64,000 nucleotides of DNA, from positions 35,609 through 99,608 of the forward strand of contig JAMLGK010000013.1 in the NCBI GenBank assembly GCA_023957995.1, in the 5' to 3' direction. The notes beneath the pieces are model-generated. The model had not been told where the DNA came from, did not search any database, and saw only the letters and a program-made list of their open reading frames with translations. Position 1 is the stretch's first letter. Each line of letters begins with the position of its first letter. The translations under genes were made by a program, and so were the position numbers. Positions 7,772 to 15,015 of this stretch are shown one piece after another. This stretch comes from Microthrixaceae bacterium (GTDB lineage Bacteria > Actinomycetota > Acidimicrobiia > Acidimicrobiales > Microtrichaceae).

Positions 7772-8791
7772 ATGGCAGACGACACCACACCCGAACCCGA
7801 TCAGGCGGACGGCCCCGGCGACCAGCCCGAGGTAGAGCACCCCGAAGGTTCGGGTGAACCGGGCAGTGCGGAGGCCGCCATAGCTGCCAGCCGCTTCGGC
7901 AACCGTGAACGGGTGGTCGCCGGCGCCGCTGTGTTGGCGCTGTTGGCGGGCCTGGGTTGGCTCGTCCTCGGCGGTTCCGAGGAGCCGACACCGACCACCA
8001 CGACCACCGCGGTCAGCACCACGACCGAGAAGACCACCACCACCGAGGCGGAGACACGGCCGGCTCTCGTCAGCCAGGTGGCGACGGCCAAGCCGGAGCT
8101 CGCCGAGGTGGTCGTCTGGGAAGCACCGCCACCGGAGTGGGACACGATGACCCCGGTGGTCAAGTGGGAGGCCCCGGAGATACCCGCTTCGAGCGAGGAG
8201 TTCTCCGACCGGCCGGACCTGCCACGGGTGGACTATCCGCTGCAGGGCCGCTACCGGACCGCTGCGGGGTGGACCTTCACCAACCCAACGCCGTTCGGCG
8301 ACTCCTTCACCGCACTGGTAACCGAACAGCGGGGCAACTGGGCCGAGGTGATGCTCCCGGTTCGACCCAACGGCACCCGCGGCTATCTCGACCTCTCGCA
8401 GGTCGATCTCTCGGAGCACGAGTACCGGGTGGAGTTGACCCTTTCCGACCGCCACCTCGTGGTCTACAAGGGCACCGAGGTGGTCACCGACACCAAGGTG
8501 GTGGTCGGCAAGGATTCCACGCGCACCCCGACCGGCCGCTTCTACATCACCGACAAGACCGACGACGTGCCGAGTTCCTTCTACGGCCCGCACATCCTGC
8601 CCCTGAACGGCTACAGCGAGCAGCTGGACACCTTCGACGGCGGGGTACCGGTGATCGCACTGCACGGGACCTCGCGCCCGGACCTGCTCGGCGAGGCGGC
8701 TTCCAACGGGTGCGTCCGGCTGCCCAACGAGGTCATCGAACAGCTGAACACCGAGTTGCCCCTGGGCACCCAGGTCGAGATCTACGCCTGA
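7772..8791 (+). CDS. L,D-transpeptidase (YkuD) with an N-terminal membrane anchor
   Basis: This enzyme forms L,D cross-links in peptidoglycan or attaches proteins to it, outside the membrane. From ATG 7772 the protein has 339 residues: an acidic cytoplasmic tail, one transmembrane helix (about 50-67), a Thr-rich spacer, a region that may be SH3-like, and the catalytic domain with HGTSRPDLLGEAASNGCVRL near 298-317. In that block H298, S312, C314 and R316 form the YkuD active-site motif. The start is uncertain: ATG 7694 and GTG 7658 are in frame and none has a clear Shine-Dalgarno. The first 38 codons of the longest version look less coding-like. It diverges from gltX. Confidence 0.88.
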   Translation: MADDTTPEPDQADGPGDQPEVEHPEGSGEPGSAEAAIAASRFGNRERVVAGAAVLALLAGLGWLVLGGSEEPTPTTTTTAVSTTTEKTTTTEAETRPALVSQVATAKPELAEVVVWEAPPPEWDTMTPVVKWEAPEIPASSEEFSDRPDLPRVDYPLQGRYRTAAGWTFTNPTPFGDSFTALVTEQRGNWAEVMLPVRPNGTRGYLDLSQVDLSEHEYRVELTLSDRHLVVYKGTEVVTDTKVVVGKDSTRTPTGRFYITDKTDDVPSSFYGPHILPLNGYSEQLDTFDGGVPVIALHGTSRPDLLGEAASNGCVRLPNEVIEQLNTELPLGTQVEIYA

Positions 8792-8846
8792 TCAGCGGCA
8801 TCCCTGACCATCTGCGCCGTTCGGCGCCCACCCGCTTCCCGGTGGG

Positions 8847-9374
8847 TCAGACGGTCAGGTCCAGGCAGCTGCGCCAGTCGGCCTCATAGGCGACCTTGAT
8901 CTCAGCTGGGGTACCCCGCAACACGTCTTCGGGCACGGCGTCCGCGACCCGGCGCCGTTCGGTGTAGTGGTGCGGGGTGTGGATCTCCTCGAACCACTGA
9001 CGTCGCAGATCCACGAGTTCCTGCTCGACGTTCGCGTCCAGGTAGCCCCACACGACCAGCCCGATCTCCACGTCCGCGCTGATCGGAGCCCGTCCGAACA
9101 GACCCGAGCGCTTCATCGCCACCGCCGCAGCACCGGAGAGCACGTCGGCTGTGTGCTCGCCGTCGTGCAGCTGCAGGGAGTCGGAAAAGCGTGCCGCAAG
9201 GGTGAGCGCGTAGCCGGCATCGGGACCGGGGATACCGAGGCGGTCACCATCGGGTTGGCGGCCCACCAACTCTCCCGGCCGATCGGCACGCCATGACCCC
9301 GCGCGGCGCGGCGGCGAACCGTAGGAGCGGACCTTCGTGGCTGGTTTCAGTGGGACGTACTCGGGTGCACCCAT
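8847..9374 (-). CDS. Conserved-looking protein of unknown function
   Basis: The 175-residue product is soluble, without signal peptide or membrane helix. It has a mixed alpha/beta look with a charged, aromatic-rich C-terminal half (QWFEEIHTPHHYTERRR). I do not recognise the family. It starts 6 bp after the cimA stop in the same direction, so it is the last gene of the leuB-ilvE-cimA unit and is expected to be expressed with it. No link to amino acid synthesis can be read from the protein itself. Confidence 0.65.
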   Translation of the reverse strand: MGAPEYVPLKPATKVRSYGSPPRRAGSWRADRPGELVGRQPDGDRLGIPGPDAGYALTLAARFSDSLQLHDGEHTADVLSGAAAVAMKRSGLFGRAPISADVEIGLVVWGYLDANVEQELVDLRRQWFEEIHTPHHYTERRRVADAVPEDVLRGTPAEIKVAYEADWRSCLDLTV

Positions 9375-9380
9375 CGACGC

Positions 9381-11045
9381 TCAACCTACCCGGGAGAGCT
9401 GGTCGTGCAGGAGTCCGTAGGTGATCCCGTCGACGAGGGCCTCCCAGGATGCCTCGATCACGTTCGGTGACACCCCGATGGTGGTCCAGGTGTGCGATCC
9501 GTTGGAGTGCTCAGCCAGCACCCTCACCACCGCCGCGGTGTCGGCGGCTCCGGGACCGGTGGGTCCGTCCAGCACCCGCACCCTGAAGTCGGTCAGGTGT
9601 ATGCGCTCCAGCGCGGGCCAGCGGCCGTTGAGCGCGTTGCGCAGGGCTTCGTCCAGCGCGTTGACGGGTCCGTTGCCCTCGCCGACCGCCGCTATGCGGT
9701 CCTCGCCCACCCATACCTTGATCGTCGCCTCGGTCGAGAGGTCCACTCCCGCGGTGGGCGACACCTCCCCCTCGCGGTGATAGCTCGACACGCGGTAGGC
9801 CTCGAGCGAGAAGTACTCCTGTTCCCACCCGGTCGAGCGGCGCATGAGCAGCTCCAGTGAGGCGTCCGCCGCCTCGAACACATATCCCCTGGCCTCGAGA
9901 TCTGCGACCTTCTCGGAGAGCTGGGCGGCCGCACGGTCGTCCAACTCGACGCCGAACTCCTTGGCCTTCATTCCCATGCCGGCACGGCCACCCAGGTCCG
10001 AGACCAGTACTCGGGTGTGGTTGCCCACCACGGCGGGATCCACGTGCTCGTAGGTGGCTCCACCCGAACGTGCCAGCGCCGAGGTGTGCAGGCCTCCCTT
10101 GTGGGCGAACGCCGAGGTTCCCACGTAGGGGTCCGCCGGGTGCGGCGGCAGGTTCACCAGTTCTGCGACGTGGCGGCTCACGGCGGTGAGACGATGCATG
10201 CGATCCTCGGGAACCGTCCTCACCCCCATCTTGAGGGTGAGGTCCGGGATGACGGTCATCAGGTTCGCATTGCCGGTGCGCTCGCCGTAGCCGTTGACCG
10301 TCCCCTGCACGTGAGAGGCACCACCCACGACGGCCGCAACGGTGTTGGCCACCGCACAGCCGGTGTCGTTCTGGGTGTGGATACCGATTCGCAGGCCGTC
10401 GAAGTACGAAACGACCTCCGAGGTGATTCGCTGTATCTCGTGGGGCAGCCCGCCGCCGTTGGTGTCGCAGAGCACGAGGGTCTCGGCCCCACCCATGGCT
10501 GCGGCCTCGAGCACCGAGAGCGAGAAGGCGGGGTCGGACTTGTAGCCGTCGAAGAAGTGCTCGGCGTCGAACAGCACCCGCAGGCCGGCCGAGCGCAGGT
10601 GGGCGACGGACTCGCCCACCATCGCCACGCCCTCCTCGAGGGTGGTTCGCAGCGCTTCGCGCACATGGAACTCCGAGCTCTTGCCCACGATGCACACCGT
10701 CGATGTGCCGGCCCCGATCAGCGCGCGCAACGTGGGGTCGTCGTCCACCCTTCCCTTCGGTCTACGTGTGGATCCGAATGCCACGAGGGTGGAGGTGGAC
10801 AACTCGAGTTCACCCGCAGCGGCCCGCCGGAAGAACTCGGCGTCCTTCGGGTTGGCCTGGGGGTATCCACCCTCGATCCAGTCGACACCCAACCAGTCGA
10901 GTTGTTCCGCCACGCGCAGTTTGTCCTCGACGGTGAGGGAGATGCCCTCGAACTGCGAGCCGTCGCGCAGGGTGGTGTCGAACACCTCCACCGAATCGGG
11001 TACGCCCGGAGCCGCGCCCACGTCGGGAAGTCCGGAGTCGCTCAT
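9381..11045 (-). CDS. cimA: (R)-citramalate synthase
   Basis: This HMGL-like aldol enzyme condenses pyruvate with acetyl-CoA to citramalate, the threonine-independent entry to isoleucine. The N-terminus has VEVFDTTLRDGSQFEGISLT with the metal-binding Asp and catalytic Arg, and IEGGYPQANPKD follows; the Gly-Gly-x-Pro block separates CimA from 2-isopropylmalate synthase. HIHTQ-type metal ligands (IGIHTQND) and GYGERTGNANL follow, and the end is a LeuA-type dimer regulatory domain, so feedback inhibition is likely. From ATG 11045 (AGGA 8 bp upstream) the length is 554, normal for CimA. It starts 16 bp after ilvE. The remaining doubt is substrate: members of this family have been annotated as isopropylmalate/homocitrate synthases. 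Confidence 0.9.
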   Translation of the reverse strand: MSDSGLPDVGAAPGVPDSVEVFDTTLRDGSQFEGISLTVEDKLRVAEQLDWLGVDWIEGGYPQANPKDAEFFRRAAAGELELSTSTLVAFGSTRRPKGRVDDDPTLRALIGAGTSTVCIVGKSSEFHVREALRTTLEEGVAMVGESVAHLRSAGLRVLFDAEHFFDGYKSDPAFSLSVLEAAAMGGAETLVLCDTNGGGLPHEIQRITSEVVSYFDGLRIGIHTQNDTGCAVANTVAAVVGGASHVQGTVNGYGERTGNANLMTVIPDLTLKMGVRTVPEDRMHRLTAVSRHVAELVNLPPHPADPYVGTSAFAHKGGLHTSALARSGGATYEHVDPAVVGNHTRVLVSDLGGRAGMGMKAKEFGVELDDRAAAQLSEKVADLEARGYVFEAADASLELLMRRSTGWEQEYFSLEAYRVSSYHREGEVSPTAGVDLSTEATIKVWVGEDRIAAVGEGNGPVNALDEALRNALNGRWPALERIHLTDFRVRVLDGPTGPGAADTAAVVRVLAEHSNGSHTWTTIGVSPNVIEASWEALVDGITYGLLHDQLSRVG

Positions 11046-11061
11046 GACCTCGGTCCTCGGC

Positions 11062-11979
11062 TCATGAGACGAGCTCCACCCAGTCCTTGTACTTGGGCAG
11101 TTCCCCGCGGACACACTTCGCGTAGTCGGCTGCGATGAGCGAGGTCATCTCGCCCGGGCACGGCAGTTCGCGGTCGTCCACCGAGTTCACGGCGCTCACC
11201 TCGGCCGCGGTGCCACACACGAACATCTCGTCCGCGACGTACACATCGGATCGGGCGAGATCCCCCACGACCACCTCGATGCCGTGGTCCTCGGCAATGG
11301 CGGTGACCGTGCTCTGGGTTATGCCCTCGAGGGCCCCCGCGGAGACCGGTGGGGTGGTCAGCCTGCCCCGGCGGCCCACGAAGATGTTCTCACCCGTGCA
11401 TTCAGAGACCAGGCCCGCCTGGTTCAACATGATCGCCTCGTCGTAGCCGGCCTTGAGAGCCTCCACCTTGGCCAGCGATGAGTTCACGTAGTTGCCGGTC
11501 GTCTTGGCAGACGGTGGCATCGCGTTGTGGTCGTGGCGCTTCCAGGAACTCGTCTTCATCCGCACACCCTTGGTCACCGCGTCGTCGCCGAGGTAGGCAC
11601 CCCACGGCCAGCAGGCGATCGAGACGTCGACCGAACACGGCAGCGTGTTGAGGCCCATCTCTCCGTATCCGAAGTAGGCGATGGGCCGTATGTAGCAACT
11701 CGGGAGGCCCGAATCCGCAACCACTTCCTTGGTGGCCTCCACCAGCTCCTCCACCGAGTACGGCAGATCCATCATCATGATCTTGGCCGAGGCGTGCAGG
11801 CGTTCCATGTGTTCGGTGAGACGGAACACTCCCGGGCCATCGGAGGTCTCATAGGCACGGATGCCCTCGAACACTCCGGTGCCGTAGTGCAGCGTGTGTG
11901 TGAGCACGTGGGTGGTCGCCTGCTCCCACGGCACCATCTCGCCGTTCATCCAGATGTGTTCGGTCGGTGTGATCGGCAT
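11062..11979 (-). CDS. ilvE: Branched-chain amino acid aminotransferase
   Basis: This PLP-dependent class IV aminotransferase performs the last step of Val, Leu and Ile synthesis. The protein (305 residues) shows HYGTGVFEGIRAY near residue 34, GYGEMGL, the Lys-containing segment KTTGNYVNSSLAKVEALKAGYDEAIMLNQAG, and GENIFVG, all characteristic of bacterial IlvE. ATG 11979 is chosen because a strong GGGGGAT site precedes it and the protein begins with the usual IWMNGE segment. It lies 43 bp after leuB and 16 bp before cimA in the attenuated operon. Confidence 0.95.
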   Translation of the reverse strand: MPITPTEHIWMNGEMVPWEQATTHVLTHTLHYGTGVFEGIRAYETSDGPGVFRLTEHMERLHASAKIMMMDLPYSVEELVEATKEVVADSGLPSCYIRPIAYFGYGEMGLNTLPCSVDVSIACWPWGAYLGDDAVTKGVRMKTSSWKRHDHNAMPPSAKTTGNYVNSSLAKVEALKAGYDEAIMLNQAGLVSECTGENIFVGRRGRLTTPPVSAGALEGITQSTVTAIAEDHGIEVVVGDLARSDVYVADEMFVCGTAAEVSAVNSVDDRELPCPGEMTSLIAADYAKCVRGELPKYKDWVELVS

Positions 11980-12022
11980 GGATCCCCCTGTGTGGTCCTG
12001 TGCGGTCTTCGTTCTCGGGTGT

Positions 12023-13030
12023 TCAGTTGCCCATCGCGTCGGCGACGGTGTTTGCGATCGTGGAGCCGATCTCCTCGGTGGAACCGGAGTAGCGCTGTGG
12101 ATCATCACATGCGGCCGCCACGGCCGCTGCTGCTTCGGTCTCGCCGAGGTGTTCGAGCATCAGCCCGAGCGACACGATGGCGGCCACCGGGTTCGCCTTG
12201 CCCGCACCGACGATGTCGGGAGCGGTGCCGTGCACCGGTTCGAACATCGAGGGTCCGGTGCGGGCCGGGTTCAGGTTCGCTGACGCTGCGAAACCGACAC
12301 CTCCGGCCACGGCGCCGCCGAGGTCGGTGAGGATGTCGCCGAAGAGGTTGTCGGTCACGATCACGTCGTAGCGCTCCGGGCGTTCCACGAAGTGGATGCA
12401 TGCCGCATCGATGTGGTCATAGGCCGTGCTCACCTGCGGGTACTCGTCGGCCACTTCGTCGAAGGTTCGTTGCCACAGGTCGCCCGCGAACGAGAGCACG
12501 TTCTTCTTGTGCACGAGATGTAGCTGCTTGCGCTCGGTGTTGGCTGCCCGTTCGAACGCGAACCGCACACACCGCTCCACGCCCATTCGGGTGTTGACCG
12601 AGCCCTGCGTGGCGATCTCGTGCGGAGTGCCCTTGCGCAGGAACCCACCTTCGCCTGCGTAGGTGCCCTCGGTGTTCTCACGGATCACCTCGAAGTCGAC
12701 CTGGTCGGTGAGGTGGAAGGGACGCAGATTGATGTACTGGTCCAACTCGAAGCGCATCCGCAGCAGGATTCCGCGCTCGACCAGGCCGGGAGGGGCGGCC
12801 ACCCCGGGCGCCGGGTCACCCACAGCGCCCAGAAGGATGGCGTCGAGGTTCCGCCACTGCTCCATCACCTCGTCGGGCAGCACCGTGCCGTCCTCGAGGT
12901 AGCGGTGTGCACCGAGGTCGTAGTGGGTGAGCTCGTGGGGAACCCCCGTGGCGGTGAGCACCCTCAGCGCCTGTTCGGTGACCTCCGGGCCGATTCCGTC
13001 GCCGCCGACGACTGCGATCCTGTGTGTCAT
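12023..13030 (-). CDS. leuB: 3-isopropylmalate dehydrogenase
   Basis: This NAD-dependent beta-decarboxylating dehydrogenase of leucine synthesis has 335 residues. It starts with IAVVGGDGIGPEV and includes RENTEGTYAGEGG, the catalytic KKNVLSFAG segment and the metal-binding block DNLFGDILTDLGGAVAGGVGFAASANL, then EPVHGTAPDIVGAGKANPVA for NAD binding. Tyr in TYAGEGG and the compact size fit the actinobacterial LeuB form; tartrate/isocitrate dehydrogenase relatives are less likely given the operon. ATG 13030 is preceded by AGGA. It is the first structural gene downstream of the leader peptide and attenuator. Confidence 0.95.
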   Translation of the reverse strand: MTHRIAVVGGDGIGPEVTEQALRVLTATGVPHELTHYDLGAHRYLEDGTVLPDEVMEQWRNLDAILLGAVGDPAPGVAAPPGLVERGILLRMRFELDQYINLRPFHLTDQVDFEVIRENTEGTYAGEGGFLRKGTPHEIATQGSVNTRMGVERCVRFAFERAANTERKQLHLVHKKNVLSFAGDLWQRTFDEVADEYPQVSTAYDHIDAACIHFVERPERYDVIVTDNLFGDILTDLGGAVAGGVGFAASANLNPARTGPSMFEPVHGTAPDIVGAGKANPVAAIVSLGLMLEHLGETEAAAAVAAACDDPQRYSGSTEEIGSTIANTVADAMGN

Positions 13031-13123
13031 CTGGTGATCCTGACCTGTCCTGTCGAAGTTGATGTGGGTGTTCGGGCCGGCGATCCTCGGGCCTGGGTCC
13101 CGGGCAGTGCGGGCAGTGCGGGC

Positions 13124-13178
13124 AAAAGAAAACCGCCCCGAGGGACGGTCAGGAGCGCACACCGGAATCGATGTGCGC
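13124..13178 (-). promoter_or_regulatory. Transcription attenuator upstream of leuB
   Basis: Downstream of the leader peptide the minus-strand RNA can form an 8-bp hairpin (AGCGCACA with TGTGCGCT, 13152-13178). It then forms a 7-bp terminator stem (13132-13149, loop CTCG) followed by TTTTCTTTT. A stop hairpin with a U tract about 100 bases before leuB, behind a Val/Ile-rich leader peptide, is the standard layout of ribosome-mediated attenuation of branched-chain amino acid genes. The pairing was read by eye and not folded computationally. Confidence 0.8.
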
Positions 13179-13219
13179 TAGGGAATCTCTACTACCCGGA
13201 CGGCGGACGCGAACTCCAT
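13178..13219 (-). CDS. Leader peptide of the leuB-ilvE-cimA attenuator
   Basis: This 13-codon reading frame, MEFASAVRVVEIP, ends in TAG. It has three Val codons and one Ile codon clustered before the stop, directly ahead of the attenuator hairpins. Ribosome stalling at VRVVEI when charged Val- or Ile-tRNA is short would favour read-through into leuB. A TACACT box lies 6 bp upstream of the ATG, so the transcript probably begins at or next to the start codon (leaderless). Confidence 0.8.
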   Translation of the reverse strand: MEFASAVRVVEIP

Positions 13220-13225
13220 GGTTGG

Positions 13226-13231
13226 AGTGTA
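13226..13231 (-). promoter_or_regulatory. -10 element of the leuB leader promoter
   Basis: TACACT on the minus strand matches the TANNNT -10 consensus and is 6 bp from the leader ATG. A weak -35 (TTCCGC) is 18 bp further upstream. It overlaps the start of the divergent cobalamin riboswitch. Confidence 0.6.
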
Positions 13232-13234
13232 CGT

Positions 13235-13418
13235 CCTCGGTGCACCGCAGCGGAACCCGATTCGGCCGCCACCCACCAGTCCTTGCGAGCCCAGCGCTCC
13301 ACACATAGGGTGCGGACGCACCTCGTCGGGGGAAGCCGGTCTGAGTCCGGCACTGTCCCGCAACCGTAGGTGGAGCATCCCCGAGGGGGTGTTCCACGAG
13401 TCGGAGTACCCGCCGAGG
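13235..13418 (+). promoter_or_regulatory. Cobalamin riboswitch 1
   Basis: The plus strand contains the diagnostic B12-riboswitch core: GGGGGAAGCCGG near 13328, CTGTCCCGCAACCGT (B12-box type) at 13353-13367 and GAGTCGGAGTACCCGCC at 13399-13415. An 8-bp closing stem (CCTCGGTG at 13235-13242 with CGCCGAGG at 13411-13418, one G-U pair) closes it. It precedes a secreted DUF4430-like lipoprotein gene. B12 binding is expected to shut off expression. Confidence 0.92.
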
Positions 13419-13491
13419 GGCTGATTGCTCAGTTGTTTCATCCGTCGTGGACTGCGGATCGTGGGCTCGAACTGGAAGCTCCCGGTGACGG

Positions 13492-13541
13492 GGTGCCTTC
13501 GGGGAGGGATGCGGCCGCGGCTGCGCCAACCGAAAGGCACC
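13492..13541 (+). promoter_or_regulatory. RBS-sequestering hairpin of riboswitch 1
   Basis: GGTGCCTTCGG at 13492-13502 pairs with 13530-13541 (one bulged A), burying the GAAAGG ribosome binding site 8 bp before the ATG at 13546. CTCCC at 13479-13483 can instead pair with GGGAG at 13502-13506, a possible competing fold. This indicates control at translation initiation. No terminator with a U tract is seen. Confidence 0.65.
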
Positions 13542-13545
13542 AGAC

Positions 13546-14055
13546 ATGTCCCCTTCCTCCACCGCCCGGCGGTTCGCCGTTGCAGCGACCGTCGCAGTCG
13601 TGGGTGTCGCCACCGCCTGCACTCCCGCACCCACCCCGGTTCCCACCTACACCGACGGAGCCTGCCCCGGTGCCGAGGGCGTGACCGTGGTGGTCGACTT
13701 CACCGAGGACCTCTCCGACGAGGTCATCGTGAGATGTGCGCTCGGCGCGCAGGCCACAGGAATCGCGGCGCTCGGCAACATCGGCCTGGCCGTCAACTCC
13801 AACGCAGCCGGCGCGGTGTCGGGCAGCGTCTGCACCCTGGACGGGCTACCCGTCGAGGGCTACCCGTACTGCTGGAGCACCGGCGGGTTCTGGGGCTACT
13901 GGGCAGCAGCCGATCAGTCGGCCGAGTGGGGCTTCTCCACCATCGGCGCCGGCTCCGGTCCGCTCACCGAGGGTTCGGTCATCGGGTTCGCATGGGCCCA
14001 GGGCTTCGAGGGAGACGCCCCCAGGGTCGCTCCCGACGGCACCCCGACCGCCTGA
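13546..14055 (+). CDS. DUF4430-like secreted lipoprotein, B12-regulated
   Basis: This 169-residue protein has a signal sequence ending in a lipobox-like VATAC (Cys at about residue 25) and then one domain. That domain contains CPGAEGVTVVVDF, a Cys-x-Leu-Asp-Gly-x-Pro segment, and GYWAAADQSAEWGFSTIG near its end. These blocks align by eye with the DUF4430-like protein at 17905-18963 (CPGASGVTVVVDF, CRIDGQP, SYWIADRGKDWCYSSAG), so the two are paralogues. DUF4430 corresponds to the beta domain of transcobalamin and intrinsic factor. With its own cobalamin riboswitch and an ECF operon converging on it, the likely job is surface capture of B12 or a related corrinoid. Binding itself is inference. 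Confidence 0.75.
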   Translation: MSPSSTARRFAVAATVAVVGVATACTPAPTPVPTYTDGACPGAEGVTVVVDFTEDLSDEVIVRCALGAQATGIAALGNIGLAVNSNAAGAVSGSVCTLDGLPVEGYPYCWSTGGFWGYWAAADQSAEWGFSTIGAGSGPLTEGSVIGFAWAQGFEGDAPRVAPDGTPTA

Positions 14056-14100
14056 CACCTCACCGCCACACACCAGAGTCACTTCCCCGCCCTGCAACCC

Positions 14101-14151
14101 CGTTCTGTGTCTCCTCGCTAGCTCCCTGAGCGCGTCTCGCTACACAGAACG
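14101..14151 (-). repeat. 51-bp palindromic intergenic repeat, copy A
   Basis: GTTCTGTGT and ACACAGAAC bound a 51-bp element between convergent genes. Read on the minus strand it matches copies at 33963-34013 and 47460-47510 along nearly its whole length, including the internal AGCGAGACGCGCTC segment. It can form a long imperfect stem and may also act as a terminator for the two facing genes. Confidence 0.85.
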
Positions 14152-14178
14152 AGGGTTGGTGGTGGTGGGGGGGGGTGG

Positions 14179-15015
14179 TCAGGATGCGGAGGTGAACCGC
14201 ACCGGCGCGTCGAACGCGGCGCGCCGGTGCGCCCGTCGCAGCACCTCCAGCACCGCGGGGCCCAGCACGACTATCGCCACCACGTTGGTGATCGCCCTGC
14301 CCGTGTCCCACCCCAGGGTCGAACTGGCCACGCTGAACAGGAAGAAGCGGTGGAGGTTCTCCAGCACTGCGGCCCCGGGCACGAAGCTCAACTGCGTGTC
14401 GGCACCTATGGCCCACGGCCAGAACCACAGGTTGAGCAGGAACCCGTACGCGTAGGCGCAGAAGGCGCCATAGGACGCGAGCAACGCGGTCTCGGCGCGG
14501 CCCCGCAACCGATGGGGTCCGTCGCGCAGGGGCAACAGGCCGGCGCCGAGGCCGGCCCAGCCGGCCGCGAGCATCTGGAACGGCAGCCACGGGCCCACTC
14601 CCCCGGTGAGCAGTCCCGAGGCGAACATGGTGGTCACCCCGAGCACGAAACCGAACCCCGCTCCGTACACGCGACCGGCCAGCACCAGAATGAAGAACAC
14701 CGTCTCGATTCCTGCGATACCCGCCCCGACGGGTCGCAGGGCGGCGCCGACAGCGGTGAGCACCCCGAGCATCGCCATGGCCTTGGTGTCGATCCCGCCA
14801 CGCGCCATCTCGGCCAGCACGACCGCGATCACCACCGGCAGGATCGCCACGAACAGCAATGGCGAGTCACTGCGGGCTCCACCCTCGGCAGGGCTGAGCA
14901 CCAGCGGCCAGAGGAACATCGTCAGTCCCAACACACCGGCGAGCACCAGTGCGACCGCACCGACCGGACCCGGGTCGAGCACCGACGAGCGTCTCCGGCG
15001 CGTTGGTGTACTCAC
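14179..15015 (-). CDS. Candidate ECF transporter S component (probable B12)
   Basis: This 278-residue protein is very hydrophobic with about six transmembrane helices. It contains small-residue-rich helices such as AGIAGIETVFFILVLAGRVYGAGFGFVLG and a WPWAIG loop. Length, topology and position after EcfT and EcfA identify it as the substrate-binding membrane subunit. GTG 15015 overlaps the ATPase stop (GTGA), so translation is coupled; earlier starts would lie inside the ATPase gene. Cobalamin as substrate is inferred from the riboswitch that leads the operon and from the DUF4430/toroid partners, not from the S-component sequence itself. Confidence 0.75.
   Translation of the reverse strand: MSTPTRRRRSSVLDPGPVGAVALVLAGVLGLTMFLWPLVLSPAEGGARSDSPLLFVAILPVVIAVVLAEMARGGIDTKAMAMLGVLTAVGAALRPVGAGIAGIETVFFILVLAGRVYGAGFGFVLGVTTMFASGLLTGGVGPWLPFQMLAAGWAGLGAGLLPLRDGPHRLRGRAETALLASYGAFCAYAYGFLLNLWFWPWAIGADTQLSFVPGAAVLENLHRFFLFSVASSTLGWDTGRAITNVVAIVVLGPAVLEVLRRAHRRAAFDAPVRFTSAS

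Noticed and set aside
7974..8064. Short Thr repeat as a mobile or CRISPR-like repeat
   Set aside because: It encodes a flexible spacer after the membrane helix of the transpeptidase.
13178..13646. A 150-165 residue minus-strand protein across the riboswitch
   Set aside because: It covers the cobalamin aptamer; only its last 13 codons, the leader peptide, are supported.
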